Shown here: positions 18,324 to 29,151 of the stretch, piece by piece
How positions within the stretch are numbered: position 1 is the stretch's first letter
How the letters are laid out: each line of letters opens with the position of its first letter
The notes under the pieces: model-generated
The model's database searches: none
What the model was told of the DNA's origin: nothing
The model's input: the letters and a program-made list of their open reading frames with translations, nothing else
Translations under genes and position numbers: made by a program
From: an uncultured Apibacter sp.
GTDB lineage: Bacteria; Bacteroidota; Bacteroidia; Flavobacteriales; Weeksellaceae
Direction: 5' to 3'
Assembly: GCA_945280365.1 (NCBI GenBank)
Contig: CALYQD010000001.1
Location: 62,001-126,000 of the forward strand
Length of the DNA: 64,000 bases

Positions 18324-19751
18324 TTATTTTCTCTTATTGTTAGAAGATTTTACTTTAATTTCTTCAGTAATTGAAACTTTAGAACCGGTTTGATCTAAGA
18401 TCACAACTCTTCTGTTTTCTCTATCACAAGTTTCTTGATCAGGATAAAGTATATTTCCTTTATCATCTTTCTTAGTATTGATATCTGCTTGTTTACATAA
18501 CAATTCTGATTTACCAAATCCTCTAGCTATCAATCTATCTTTACTTACATCATTTTTTACTAATTCATTAACTACAGATTGAGCTCTTTGTTTGGATATT
18601 CTATTGTTTACTGCTACTGATCCAACTTTATCGGTGTGTCCGTCTACAAAGAATTTTTTACCTTCAAAGCTATCATCGTTCAACATTTTAGCTGCATCTT
18701 TAACTAATGGTAAAGATTCTGCTGTCAATTTAGAACTGTTAAATTCAAAGTTTATATTTTTTAATTTGAATGTAACGTCTTTTGTTTCCCAAGGGCAACC
18801 GTTATTATCGATCGGTCCTTTTACTGTTGGACAAGCATCATCTATATCAGGAATACCATCACCGTCTGTATCAGGACATCCTTGGAATTGTGCTGGCCCT
18901 GCTGCATTTGGACATCTGTCTTCACCATCAGGAATACCGTCACCGTCTGTATCAGGACATCCTTGGAATTGTGGTAATCCCGGAGTATCAGGACATCTGT
19001 CTTCATCATCTGGAATACCGTCTCCATCTCTATCGCTAGGTGCTTCCGGTGGTGGTGGTGGTGGTAATTGTTCTTCTTTCTTAGCTCCGAATTTAAATAT
19101 TAATGATGCGGAATGTTGGAAGAAGTCAGAATAATTTTTTGATTGATTGGCTACCCAGTTATATTGAGACTCAATGTTTAAACCAAAATTTCTAGTAAAC
19201 CAAAAGTTAATACCTACTCCTCCATTTACTACAAACATATCATCTTTACCAGTAAATTTCCCACCTAATTTGTAATTTTTATCAGGATTATAGTCATCAT
19301 CGTACGCATCTAAATGAGTAGATGGATCATCTTCAACAATTTTTATTCCTTTATAAGAATATTTATGGTAGTTTGCACCTACTCTTACATATGGATCTAG
19401 CCACCTTAATGATTTAGATTCACTAAGTGGTGTAAATCTAAGACCTAAACCTGCTAAAACAAAAAATTCATCTTTTATTTTTAGTCTTTTATTATCCATA
19501 TCGCTTATAGAAGCTTGTAAATCAACTGCAAAGTTTTTAGCGATGCTTCTGGCTACCGTTATTTTTGATAATGGAAAAGAAAAACTATAATCATCGGTAT
19601 CAAAATACCCGTCAAAGATACCCTGCACTGACGTATGGTCAGTAGCATGCATCCCAATCCCCACATACCACTTTTCCGTAGTATTCTGAGCTTTTGTTAC
19701 AAAGGCCATTATAACAGCTCCTATTGTAATCAATAATTTAATTTTTTTCAT
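18324..19751 (-). CDS. OmpA-family outer membrane porin with TSP type 3 repeats (copy 1)
   Basis: A 475-residue OprF/OmpA-like protein. Signal peptide residues 1-21 end in TKAQ. An 8-strand barrel-like domain (about 22-230) ends with FQHSASLIFKFGAKKE, then a proline run and calcium-binding thrombospondin type 3 repeats of the form DTDGDGIPDGEDRCPN (about 238-320), then a peptidoglycan-binding OmpA C-terminal domain (about 328-455) with VDGHTDKVGS and RISKQRAQSVVNEL. It links the outer membrane to peptidoglycan. A paralogue lies directly upstream in the same orientation; the two share a 224-bp block without a single difference. Each copy has its own terminator, so they can be expressed separately. 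Confidence 0.94.
   Translation of the reverse strand: MKKIKLLITIGAVIMAFVTKAQNTTEKWYVGIGMHATDHTSVQGIFDGYFDTDDYSFSFPLSKITVARSIAKNFAVDLQASISDMDNKRLKIKDEFFVLAGLGLRFTPLSESKSLRWLDPYVRVGANYHKYSYKGIKIVEDDPSTHLDAYDDDYNPDKNYKLGGKFTGKDDMFVVNGGVGINFWFTRNFGLNIESQYNWVANQSKNYSDFFQHSASLIFKFGAKKEEQLPPPPPPEAPSDRDGDGIPDDEDRCPDTPGLPQFQGCPDTDGDGIPDGEDRCPNAAGPAQFQGCPDTDGDGIPDIDDACPTVKGPIDNNGCPWETKDVTFKLKNINFEFNSSKLTAESLPLVKDAAKMLNDDSFEGKKFFVDGHTDKVGSVAVNNRISKQRAQSVVNELVKNDVSKDRLIARGFGKSELLCKQADINTKKDDKGNILYPDQETCDRENRRVVILDQTGSKVSITEEIKVKSSNNKRK
18811..19034 (-). repeat. 224-bp perfect direct repeat, copy in first OmpA gene
   Basis: Base-for-base identical to 20326-20549 (constant offset of 1515). It covers the TSP type 3 repeat region and ends at the first mismatch on each side, where the genes diverge at both DNA and protein level. 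Such identity between otherwise different paralogues indicates recent gene conversion. Confidence 0.95.
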
Positions 19752-19810
19752 ACTTAATCTAACTACTATGATTTATTTTATTCTACTAAACAAATTCTAT
19801 TCCAATATAT

Positions 19811-19843
19811 AAAAAAACCATCCCCATTAAGGATGGTTTTTTT
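19811..19843. terminator. intrinsic terminator after second OmpA paralogue
   Basis: Inverted repeat AAAAAAACCATCC (19811-19823) and GGATGGTTTTTTT (19831-19843), 7-nt loop, T run on the minus strand. It separates the two OmpA genes. Confidence 0.85.
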
Positions 19844-19856
19844 ATTTACTAATTTA

Positions 19857-21275
19857 TTATTTTCTAATTTTTACTTCTTTAGTAACTGACACATTATCCC
19901 CTGATTGATCTAAGACAACTACTCTTCTATTAGATCTATCACAAGATTCTTGGTCTGGATAAAGAATATTTCCTTCTTCATCTTTCTTAGTTTTTATATC
20001 AGCTTGTTTACATAACAATTCTGATTTACCAAATCCTCTTGCTACCAATCTATCTTTTCCTACACCTTCATTGATCAATTCATTAACTACAGATTGAGCT
20101 CTTTGTTTAGATATTCTATTATTAGCTGCTACAGATCCTACTCTATCGGTATGTCCGTCTACAAAGAATTTTTTACCTTCAAAGCTATCATCATTTAATA
20201 ATTTAGCTGCGTCTTTAACTAATGGTAAAGATTCTGCGGTTAATTTGGAACTATTAAATTCAAAGTTGATATTTTTCAATCTGAAAGTAACGTCTTTAGT
20301 TTCCCAAGGACAACCTTTATTTTCAATCGGTCCTTTTACTGTTGGACAAGCATCATCTATATCAGGAATACCATCACCGTCTGTATCAGGACATCCTTGG
20401 AATTGTGCTGGCCCTGCTGCATTTGGACATCTGTCTTCACCATCAGGAATACCGTCACCGTCTGTATCAGGACATCCTTGGAATTGTGGTAATCCCGGAG
20501 TATCAGGACATCTGTCTTCATCATCTGGAATACCGTCTCCATCTCTATCACTTGGTACTGGCTCTTCTTCTTCAACCGGTGGTGGCGGTAATGGTTCTTC
20601 TTTCTTAGCTCCGAATTTAAAAATTATGGAAGCGGAATGTTGGAAGAAGTTTATATAATCTTTAGAATATGCTGTTGCCCAGTTATATTGAGATTCTATA
20701 TTTAAACCGACGTTTTTAGTAACCCAAAAGTTAATACCTACTCCTCCATTTAATATAAAATTATTGTCATGTCCGGTAAATTTTCCACCTAATTTGTAAT
20801 TTTTCTTAGGGTTATAATCGTTATCATATGCATCTAAATGAGTAGATGGATCATCTTCAACAATTTTTATTCCTTTATAAGAATATTTATGGTAGTTTGC
20901 ACCTACTCTTACATATGGATCTAGCCATTTTAATGACTTAGATTCACTAAGTGGTGTAAATCTAATACCTAAACCTGCTAAAACAAAAAATTCGTCTTTA
21001 ATCTTTAATCTTTTATTGTCTATTTCTCCAATTGAAGCTTGCAAGTCAACTGCAAAATTTTTAGCAATGCTTCTGGCAACTGTTAACTTAGACAACGGTG
21101 GTACAATACTATAATCATCGGTATCAAAATATCCGTCAAAGATACCACGAACAGAAGTATGGTCTACTGCATGTGCTCCAATTCCGATATACCACTTATC
21201 CGAAATGTTTTGAGCAAATACAGTAGTTGCTAACGTTGTAGCCAATCCTGTAAGTAACAAATTGAACTTTTTCAT
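19857..21275 (-). CDS. OmpA-family outer membrane porin with TSP type 3 repeats (copy 2)
   Basis: A 472-residue paralogue of the adjacent OmpA gene when started at the ATG at 21275, which gives a clean signal peptide MKKFNLLLTGLATTLATTVFAQ; an in-frame start 12 codons earlier would spoil it. Domain order is the same: barrel, PLPPPPVEEEEPVPSD linker, TSP type 3 repeats, and an OmpA peptidoglycan-binding domain with VDGHTDRVGSVAANNRISK. The barrel differs from copy 1 in several surface-exposed stretches (for example PPLSKLTVARS against FPLSKITVARS, and the segments near FILNGGVGINFWVTKNVG), while the repeat region is identical. Confidence 0.94.
   Translation of the reverse strand: MKKFNLLLTGLATTLATTVFAQNISDKWYIGIGAHAVDHTSVRGIFDGYFDTDDYSIVPPLSKLTVARSIAKNFAVDLQASIGEIDNKRLKIKDEFFVLAGLGIRFTPLSESKSLKWLDPYVRVGANYHKYSYKGIKIVEDDPSTHLDAYDNDYNPKKNYKLGGKFTGHDNNFILNGGVGINFWVTKNVGLNIESQYNWATAYSKDYINFFQHSASIIFKFGAKKEEPLPPPPVEEEEPVPSDRDGDGIPDDEDRCPDTPGLPQFQGCPDTDGDGIPDGEDRCPNAAGPAQFQGCPDTDGDGIPDIDDACPTVKGPIENKGCPWETKDVTFRLKNINFEFNSSKLTAESLPLVKDAAKLLNDDSFEGKKFFVDGHTDRVGSVAANNRISKQRAQSVVNELINEGVGKDRLVARGFGKSELLCKQADIKTKKDEEGNILYPDQESCDRSNRRVVVLDQSGDNVSVTKEVKIRK
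20326..20549 (-). repeat. 224-bp perfect direct repeat, copy in second OmpA gene
   Basis: Partner of 18811-19034. A second shorter identical block also occurs around 20836-20927, matching about 19311-19402, in the barrel segment encoding YKGIKIVEDDPSTHLDAYD. Confidence 0.95.
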
Positions 21276-21338
21276 ATATAAAAATCTAATTTTTAGGTTG
21301 CAAAGTAACATTTTTATTATCTAACTCCCAAGAAAAAA

Positions 21339-21797
21339 TTAATATTTATTTATCATTCTATTAATATTTCTTTTGGTTTCTCTTTCTTTTATCGCTTGTC
21401 TTTTATCAAATAATTTCTTACCTCTCGCCAAGTAAACTTGGACTTTTGCCCATCCTTTATCATTGATATACAATTTCGTAGGAACAATGGTAAGGCCTGT
21501 TTCTTTAGTTTTCCTTAACAATTTGTTTATTTCTTTTTTATGTAATAACAGTTTTCTTTCCCTTTTTATTGTATGGTTATATCTGGTTCCGAAATGATAT
21601 TCATCAATTGTCATGTTTATTACATATAATTCGCCATTTATGAATTGACAAAAGCTTTCTGCTATGCTAGCTTTACCTAATCTTATAGATTTTATTTCCG
21701 TTCCATGTAAAATTAATCCGGCCTCATATTTATCTAACAATTCATAGTTAAATCGTGCCTTCCTATTTAATACGTTTACTTTATTTTCAAATTTCAT
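21339..21797 (-). CDS. smpB: SsrA-binding protein SmpB
   Basis: A 152-residue SmpB from the ATG at 21797 (MKFENKVNVLNRKARFNYELL); a TTG two codons earlier is a less likely start. The OB-fold core has AGLILHGTEIKSIRLGKASIAESF and the tmRNA-binding LYVINMTIDEY, and the C-terminal tail GKKLFDKRQAIKERETKRNINR, which folds into the mRNA channel, is present. SmpB works with tmRNA in trans-translation. Its promoter overlaps that of the divergent ABC-F gene. Confidence 0.95.
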   Translation of the reverse strand: MKFENKVNVLNRKARFNYELLDKYEAGLILHGTEIKSIRLGKASIAESFCQFINGELYVINMTIDEYHFGTRYNHTIKRERKLLLHKKEINKLLRKTKETGLTIVPTKLYINDKGWAKVQVYLARGKKLFDKRQAIKERETKRNINRMINKY

Positions 21798-21815
21798 AAT
21801 CAAACTTTTTCTTAG

Positions 21816-23465
<1,650 letters not shown>

Positions 23466-23509
23466 GATAGTTGCCTATTGATTAAAAATTAAAATATATA
23501 AATGATGAG

Positions 23510-23541
23510 AACCTTTTAGTCTAAAATAAGATTAAAAGGTT
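23510..23541. terminator. bidirectional intrinsic terminator
   Basis: AACCTTTTAGTCT (23510-23522) pairs with AGATTAAAAGGTT (23529-23541) with one G-T pair, followed by a T run. It lies between the convergent ABC-F gene and NlpC/P60 gene. Confidence 0.78.
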
Positions 23542-23591
23542 TTTTTATAACTATAGCTTTTTAATAGGAAATGAATTTTTGTTAGTTTTAA

Positions 23592-24236
23592 TTATAATAT
23601 TCGCTGAGCTTTTTTAAATTTACTTTTCCAATAAGATTCCCCTAAAGAACTTATAATTACTCCTTTTGAAGTAGAAGCGTGTATAAATGAAATTTTTCCC
23701 GAACTAGAAATGTTGTAGACGATCCCTACATGATTGATAGAACTGCCTCCCGTAATAAAAAACAACAAATCACCTTCTTTTATATTAGATATACTAACAT
23801 TTTTTCCCGTATTAGACATATCAATTGAACGTCTTGGTAATTTTATATTAATTTTTTTATATGCATTACAAACTAAACCAGAACAATCAATTCCACTAAA
23901 GGAATTTCCTCCATATTTATAAGGAGTTCCTTTATATTTTTCAGCCTCTTTAAGAACTAAATTTACATCCGTTGTTTTTCTTGGTTTGTTTACTTCATTT
24001 TTTTTGGATTCGTGATGAGGTTCTTTCTTCACCGGTTTATTACCATGGGTAGTAGTGGTACTATGTGGAGGTTTTGAATTGGTTGTATGATGTCTTGTTT
24101 TATTTGTATTATAGGTATATCTATTGGAATTAGCATGCTTTGATTTATTTGATGCAGTGGCCTCATATGATACACAAGATGTTAATAATGTAAGAAACAA
24201 TATTATTGAGCAATAGATTATAACCTCTTTTTTCAT
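23592..24236 (-). CDS. NlpC/P60 family cell-wall hydrolase, lipoprotein
   Basis: A 214-residue lipoprotein (lipobox LTSC, Cys21) with a 65-residue His/Thr/Lys-rich linker and a C40 peptidase domain from about residue 90. The catalytic triad candidates are C118 in GIDCSGLV, H169 in NHVGIVYN and H186 in FIHAS. Family members cut gamma-D-glutamyl-diaminopimelate or D-Glu/DAP bonds in peptidoglycan stems. It probably sits in the outer membrane facing the periplasm. A second NlpC/P60 enzyme at 34726-35496 has SH3 domains instead of a lipobox. Confidence 0.9.
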   Translation of the reverse strand: MKKEVIIYCSIILFLTLLTSCVSYEATASNKSKHANSNRYTYNTNKTRHHTTNSKPPHSTTTTHGNKPVKKEPHHESKKNEVNKPRKTTDVNLVLKEAEKYKGTPYKYGGNSFSGIDCSGLVCNAYKKINIKLPRRSIDMSNTGKNVSISNIKEGDLLFFITGGSSINHVGIVYNISSSGKISFIHASTSKGVIISSLGESYWKSKFKKAQRIL

Positions 24237-24320
24237 ACAATTTATTTTATTAGATTCCTCGCGCTAAATTATAAACTTTTTTTAACAAATAATTGCTGAT
24301 TTATTAACATATAATTTTTG

Positions 24321-24803
24321 TCAATTAAATATATCTTTTTTATCCGACATAAGCTTTTCGTATACAATATCAATGGAAAGTTTATCTCCTTTAGCTGCAT
24401 TAGTTGCTAATTTATCTGCTTTTTCATTGTTAGAATGTCCGAAATGCCCTTTAATCCAGTGAAATGTCACTTTATGTTTTCTATAAATCTTTAAAAATCG
24501 AATCCATAAATCCGAATTTTTTACTTTATCAAATTTTTTTTTCTCCCAACCATAAATCCAATTTTTAGTTATGGCATCTACCACATATTTAGAATCTGAG
24601 TATATTTCTACTTCTTGATTGGATTTATTTATTTTTTCTAAAGCAGTGATGACAGCCAGTAACTCCATTCTATTGTTAGTAGTCAAACGAAATCCTTCCG
24701 AAAAGTTTTTTTCATAGGAAGTTCCTTTAAGAATCATTACAATTCCATATCCCCCTTTTCCGGGATTTCCCGAAGAAGCTCCGTCTGTATAAATTTCTAT
24801 CAT
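24321..24803 (-). CDS. rnhA: ribonuclease HI
   Basis: A 160-residue RNase H removing RNA from RNA-DNA hybrids. The four metal-binding acids are visible: D7 in YTDGASSGNPG, E47 in NNRMELLAV, D70 in IYSDSKYV and D130 in NNEKADKLA. The basic handle region near WIYGWEKKKFDK is present. It starts 2 bp after the HAD nucleotidase gene, suggesting cotranscription. Confidence 0.95.
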   Translation of the reverse strand: MIEIYTDGASSGNPGKGGYGIVMILKGTSYEKNFSEGFRLTTNNRMELLAVITALEKINKSNQEVEIYSDSKYVVDAITKNWIYGWEKKKFDKVKNSDLWIRFLKIYRKHKVTFHWIKGHFGHSNNEKADKLATNAAKGDKLSIDIVYEKLMSDKKDIFN

Positions 24804-24805
24804 AT

Positions 24806-25513
24806 CTAGTTAAAGATATTTTTTAATTCTAATAAATCTTTGATTATAGGAAATTCAGTAGTTTTATTATAATTCTCTTTTTTATAGTTAAAATATATGG
24901 GAAACATCCCTGTTTTTAGAGCCCCCATGACATCAGCTTCCCAATCGTCTCCTATAAAAGCGGAATCATTTACTGAAGCATTGGCTTTTTTAATTCCCAA
25001 CTCAAATACTTCTTTAGCCGGCTTTCTTTTATTTATTTCCTCCCCACTGGTTACTGTGGTAATATAATCTTTAATAATAGTATCTTGAATTTTTTGATTA
25101 GTTTGTTCTATAAAACCGTTGGAAACTATATGCAATATATACCCCTTTGTTACTAAATAATCTAATATTTCTTCTGCATTTTCTATTAAATTATTATTTT
25201 CCATAATTTTAGTGAGAAAATAATCGTCAAAATTTTTCCATAAATTTTCATCATTTATATGGAATTCAAGAAACGTATCTTTAAATCTTTTTTCCAATAT
25301 ATCCTGTTTACTTACCTTATTTTGTCTATATAAGGCCCAAAGATTTTCGTTTCTAATGTAATAGCTTGAAAAAAAATCTGAAAATTCCAGTTTATGATTC
25401 TCCTTTATTTTCAAGTTCTCATATATACTTTTAAGGGTTAACATTGAATTTTTATCTGTATCCCAAAGTGTATTATCCAGGTCAAAAAATATATGTTTTA
25501 TTTTTCTTTCCAT
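24806..25513 (-). CDS. YjjG-family noncanonical pyrimidine nucleotidase (HAD)
   Basis: A 235-residue HAD hydrolase. The nucleophile motif is FFDLDNTLWD (D11, D13), motif II is HIVSNGF, and motif IV is FIGDDWEADVMGA. The long helical cap between motifs I and II is that of the YjjG/YfnB group, which dephosphorylates noncanonical pyrimidine nucleotides. It sits between menA (12 bp) and rnhA (2 bp) on the same strand. Confidence 0.85.
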   Translation of the reverse strand: MERKIKHIFFDLDNTLWDTDKNSMLTLKSIYENLKIKENHKLEFSDFFSSYYIRNENLWALYRQNKVSKQDILEKRFKDTFLEFHINDENLWKNFDDYFLTKIMENNNLIENAEEILDYLVTKGYILHIVSNGFIEQTNQKIQDTIIKDYITTVTSGEEINKRKPAKEVFELGIKKANASVNDSAFIGDDWEADVMGALKTGMFPIYFNYKKENYNKTTEFPIIKDLLELKNIFN

Positions 25514-25525
25514 TTATTTTATGTT

Positions 25526-26449
25526 TTAAAGGCTTAATCCCATTCCAAAAAAAACTGCAAAAAATAAAGCCAATAGAGCGGTAGGCTTCATATAGAGATC
25601 CAGGTCTTTAGGATTTTTCGTATATAAAATTTTTCTACGCAATATAGTATTAGGAATAAATAATATAAAAAATAAAAAGGGTTTCAAAGAGGACCAACTT
25701 TCAAGCTTAACAATAAATTCATTCTGATGTATAAGTAAGAATATAAGGCATAGTATGAAAGGAAGATTCATCAATACCATTTGATAGTATTTAGCATTTT
25801 GATATCCTAAACGCAATGCTAAAGTTTTTTTATTACTGATTTTATCCGAATTAATATCTCTCATATTATTTAGATTTAATACGGCAACGCTAAATAATCC
25901 AACGGCAGAGGCAGGAAGTAAATTGTCCCATGTAAAAGTTTTGGAATATAAAAAATCGCTTCCGAGGACGGAAACCCATCCAAAAAAGATGAATACGAAT
26001 ACATCTCCTAACCCCATATATCCATACGGTTTCTTCCCCATGGTATAAAATATAGCTGCTAAAACACATGCTATTCCTAATCCTATAAAAATAAAAAACT
26101 CTTTTTTATAGGTTGGAATAAAAGCATACCATAATAGAGCTACAGAGGAAAATAAAGAAAGAATTATAGTAATAACAATTCCCTGAAACATGGCTGATTG
26201 AGATATGGCTCCGGACTGAATAGCACGAGCTGGACCTACTCTTAGTTCATTATCTGTTCCTTTGGTTCCATCTCCATAATCATTAGCAAAATTTGATAGA
26301 ATTTGGAACAATATAGTAGTAAGGCAAGAGAGCCCAAAAATAATTCCATCAAAATCTCCTTTCCATTTGGCGAGTAATCCTCCTAAAATAATCCCACTGA
26401 GAGAAAGCGGTAAAGTTCTTAATCTAGCTGCTTCGATCCAATTTTTCAT
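25526..26449 (-). CDS. menA: 1,4-dihydroxy-2-naphthoate polyprenyltransferase MenA
   Basis: A 307-residue UbiA-superfamily membrane prenyltransferase that attaches the polyprenyl chain to DHNA in menaquinone synthesis. The first Asp-rich motif is NFANDYGDGTKGTDNE and the second is NNMRDINSDK. Eight or nine hydrophobic helices are seen, and the N-terminal WIEAARLRTLPLSLSGIILG is characteristic of MenA. Menaquinone as respiratory quinone agrees with a Bacteroidota host. Confidence 0.93.
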   Translation of the reverse strand: MKNWIEAARLRTLPLSLSGIILGGLLAKWKGDFDGIIFGLSCLTTILFQILSNFANDYGDGTKGTDNELRVGPARAIQSGAISQSAMFQGIVITIILSLFSSVALLWYAFIPTYKKEFFIFIGLGIACVLAAIFYTMGKKPYGYMGLGDVFVFIFFGWVSVLGSDFLYSKTFTWDNLLPASAVGLFSVAVLNLNNMRDINSDKISNKKTLALRLGYQNAKYYQMVLMNLPFILCLIFLLIHQNEFIVKLESWSSLKPFLFFILFIPNTILRRKILYTKNPKDLDLYMKPTALLALFFAVFFGMGLSL

Positions 26450-26559
26450 CTATTTGTCTCAAATTTTCATATTAATTACAAAAATACATTATTTAATATT
26501 ATTATTGATTTGAATTAAACAAAGAGCTATCAGTTACATTTTTATCGGTTCTTCAAGTG

Positions 26560-27558
26560 TTAATATATTAGAGTAAGAAATTCTTCTAACGTTATTTTAC
26601 CGAAATATAAGGAAAGATCCAGTCCTCTTAATGATTCGGCAACGGATTGTTTGGTGTATTTCTTACCGATGAGTTTATTCTCAATATCTTCTAAATTACC
26701 TACTCCGAAAAAATCTCCATAAATCTTTATCGCAGTAATTATTCCATCTTCAACATTTAATTTTAAGTCAATAGAGCCAATAGGAAACCTTTGAGTTCGT
26801 TCCATATAAAATTTAGGCGAACGCCCAAAGTTCCATTCCCAATTTGCATATCTTTCTTGTGATATTTTTCTAATTTGACTCCAATCTGACTCTGTCAATT
26901 CATACTTAGTGATGTCCTTAATAGAATCAACATTAAAAATAGATAATAAAAGCTTATCTCTAAATTCTTCTATGGTTAATTCCGTTGTAATATAATCTGT
27001 AATATTGGCTACCCTGCTCCTAATGGATTTAATTCCTTTAGATTCGATTTTATCTTTTCTAACTTTTAAGGATGTACTCACTTCATCCATGTTGCTATTG
27101 AACAACAAAGTTCCGTGGGTAAACATTCTTTTATTGGTTGCAAATTGAGCATTTCCACTTATTTTTTTATCTCCTACCAAAATATCATTTCTTCCTTTTA
27201 TTTCTGCATTTACCCCCATCTGTTGTAATGCTTTAATGACCGGATTTAAATATCTTTGGTAATTGGAAAAGCTGTTTCCATCGTTTTTAGTAATAAAACT
27301 AAAATTAAGATTTCCTCTATCATGATACACTGCTCCTCCTCCCGATAGTCTTCTTACTACTTTTATATTTTTTTTGTCTACATATTCTGTATTTATTTCT
27401 TCGATGGTATTTTGGTGCTTACCAATAATTATGGAAGGATCATTTATATAGAAAAGTAAATATGAATTTTCTTCTATTGGCAGATTCATTACTAGATATT
27501 GTTCAATGGCAAGATTTATTTCAGGATCGTAATTGTTTTTATTATCTACAAATAACAT
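26560..27558 (-). CDS. lplA: lipoate--protein ligase
   Basis: A 332-residue lipoate ligase from the ATG at 27558 (MLFVDNKNNYDPEINLAIEQYL); a TTG six codons upstream is less likely. The lipoate-binding motif RRLSGGGAVYHDRGNLNFSF and the SGNAQ segment of the adenylating domain are visible, and an accessory C-terminal domain of about 90 residues is present, as in bipartite LplA. It attaches scavenged lipoate to 2-oxoacid dehydrogenases and GcvH. LipA and LipB are not in the window. Confidence 0.92.
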   Translation of the reverse strand: MLFVDNKNNYDPEINLAIEQYLVMNLPIEENSYLLFYINDPSIIIGKHQNTIEEINTEYVDKKNIKVVRRLSGGGAVYHDRGNLNFSFITKNDGNSFSNYQRYLNPVIKALQQMGVNAEIKGRNDILVGDKKISGNAQFATNKRMFTHGTLLFNSNMDEVSTSLKVRKDKIESKGIKSIRSRVANITDYITTELTIEEFRDKLLLSIFNVDSIKDITKYELTESDWSQIRKISQERYANWEWNFGRSPKFYMERTQRFPIGSIDLKLNVEDGIITAIKIYGDFFGVGNLEDIENKLIGKKYTKQSVAESLRGLDLSLYFGKITLEEFLTLIY

Positions 27559-27750
27559 TCTAATTTTTTTGATCAAAAATACAATAAATACGCTTATACT
27601 CTTTTTTAGAATTTATAAAGGGGCTTATATTACTCAATAATAAATTAAAGTTACTTATAAATATTATAGTATATATTTAAATTTATTTAGTTAAAACGGC
27701 AAAAAACTATATTTTACGCCTATAAATAGATCATATTAAGCGAAAAATTA

Positions 27751-27758
27751 TAAATTTG
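27751..27758 (+). promoter_or_regulatory. candidate -7 element of tyrS
   Basis: TAAATTTG fits TAnnTTTG and ends 20 nt before the tyrS ATG. No clear TTG at -33. Confidence 0.4.
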
Positions 27759-27778
27759 CCTGTTGAAAAATCTATCAT

Positions 27779-29074
27779 ATGAATTCTTTTATTGAGGAGT
27801 TAACTTGGAGGGGATTGATTCATAATTTAATCCCGGGGACAGAAGAACAATTAAATAAGGAACTAACGTTGGGATATATCGGTTTTGATCCAACCGCTGA
27901 TTCTCTACATGTGGGTAGCCTAGTACCTATATTACTTTTAGTTCATTTTCAAAGACATGGGCATAAGCCTGTTGCCTTAGTTGGAGGTTCGACAGGTATG
28001 ATTGGGGATCCATCCGGAAAAAGTTCAGAACGTAATTTACAGGATCATGAAACTTTACAAAAACATCTCTTAGGGATAAAATCTCAACTTGAAAGATTTT
28101 TAGATTTTGACAGTAACAAGCCAAATTCTGCTATCATGGTAAATAATTATGATTGGATGAAGGATATTACATTTTTAGATTTTGCAAGAGATATCGGTAA
28201 GCACATTACCGTTAATTATATGATGGCAAAAGACTCCGTTAAAAAAAGATTAAATGGAGAATACCAAGAAGGCATGTCTTTTACAGAATTTACCTATCAG
28301 CTTTTACAAGGATTTGATTTTTATCATATGTATAAAGAAATGGGCGTAAAGCTTCAAATGGGCGGTTCCGATCAATGGGGTAATTTGACAACAGGGACAG
28401 AACTTATTAGAAAAAAAATCGGAGAAGAAGCCTTCGCCTTAACTTGTCCTTTAACTACTAAAGCAAATGGCACCAAATTCGGTAAAAGTGAGGGAGGAGA
28501 AAACATATGGTTAGATGAAAACAAAACTTCTGTCTTTAAATTTTATCAATTTTGGCTTAATATAACGGATATTGATGCGGAAAAATACATAAAGATTTAT
28601 ACATTCCTATCAAAAGACGAAATTGAATCATTAATAAAAATTCACCAAGATAATCCATCTCTAAGAATCTTACAAAAAAAACTAGCCGAAGAAGTCACCA
28701 TTTGGGTACATGGAAAAGAGGAAACAGAAAAGGCAATCAAAGCTTCATCTATCCTATTTGGTAAATCTACAAAAGAAGATTTTTTATCTTTAGATGAAAA
28801 TACATTTTTATCATTATTTGAAGGGATTCCTCAAAAAGAAGTTTCTTTAGAAGAACTAAATAAAGGAATTTCAATTCTTGATGCTTTGTCTGAGGTGAGT
28901 GGTTTTCTATCATCAAAAAATGAAGCGAAGAGGGCCTTAAAGGAAAATTCAATTTCTGTGAATCAAGAAAAAGTAAAAGAAGATTTTATTATCAATAGCA
29001 AAGACTTAATTCAAGGAAAATACGTTTTACTTCAAAGAGGAAAAAAATCATATTTTATTTTAAAAGGTCTTTAA
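27779..29074 (+). CDS. tyrS: tyrosyl-tRNA synthetase
   Basis: A 431-residue class I aminoacyl-tRNA synthetase. The HIGH-type motif is HVGS (from residue 44, in DPTADSLHVGSLVPI), tyrosine recognition uses the GGSDQWGN segment, and the KMSKS-type loop is KFGKS. A C-terminal S4-like RNA-binding domain occupies roughly the last 80 residues. Length matches bacterial TyrRS. It charges tRNA-Tyr. Confidence 0.97.
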   Translation: MNSFIEELTWRGLIHNLIPGTEEQLNKELTLGYIGFDPTADSLHVGSLVPILLLVHFQRHGHKPVALVGGSTGMIGDPSGKSSERNLQDHETLQKHLLGIKSQLERFLDFDSNKPNSAIMVNNYDWMKDITFLDFARDIGKHITVNYMMAKDSVKKRLNGEYQEGMSFTEFTYQLLQGFDFYHMYKEMGVKLQMGGSDQWGNLTTGTELIRKKIGEEAFALTCPLTTKANGTKFGKSEGGENIWLDENKTSVFKFYQFWLNITDIDAEKYIKIYTFLSKDEIESLIKIHQDNPSLRILQKKLAEEVTIWVHGKEETEKAIKASSILFGKSTKEDFLSLDENTFLSLFEGIPQKEVSLEELNKGISILDALSEVSGFLSSKNEAKRALKENSISVNQEKVKEDFIINSKDLIQGKYVLLQRGKKSYFILKGL

Positions 29075-29121
29075 TAAAAAAAGTTCATATTTTAAATTAA
29101 AATCTAAAAAAACACAATATA

Positions 29122-29129
29122 TATTTTTG
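29122..29129 (+). promoter_or_regulatory. candidate -7 element upstream of the acidic protein gene
   Basis: TATTTTTG matches TAnnTTTG 22 nt before the ATG at 29152. Sequence around it is low-complexity, so chance matching is possible. Confidence 0.3.
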
Positions 29130-29151
29130 TAATACGTAATATAACAATCAG

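Noticed and set aside
18592..19134. Long plus-strand frames with Pro/Ser/Gly repeats opposite both OmpA genes (also 20245-20658).
   Set aside because: They mirror the Asp/Gly-rich TSP type 3 repeats of the real genes and have no independent support.
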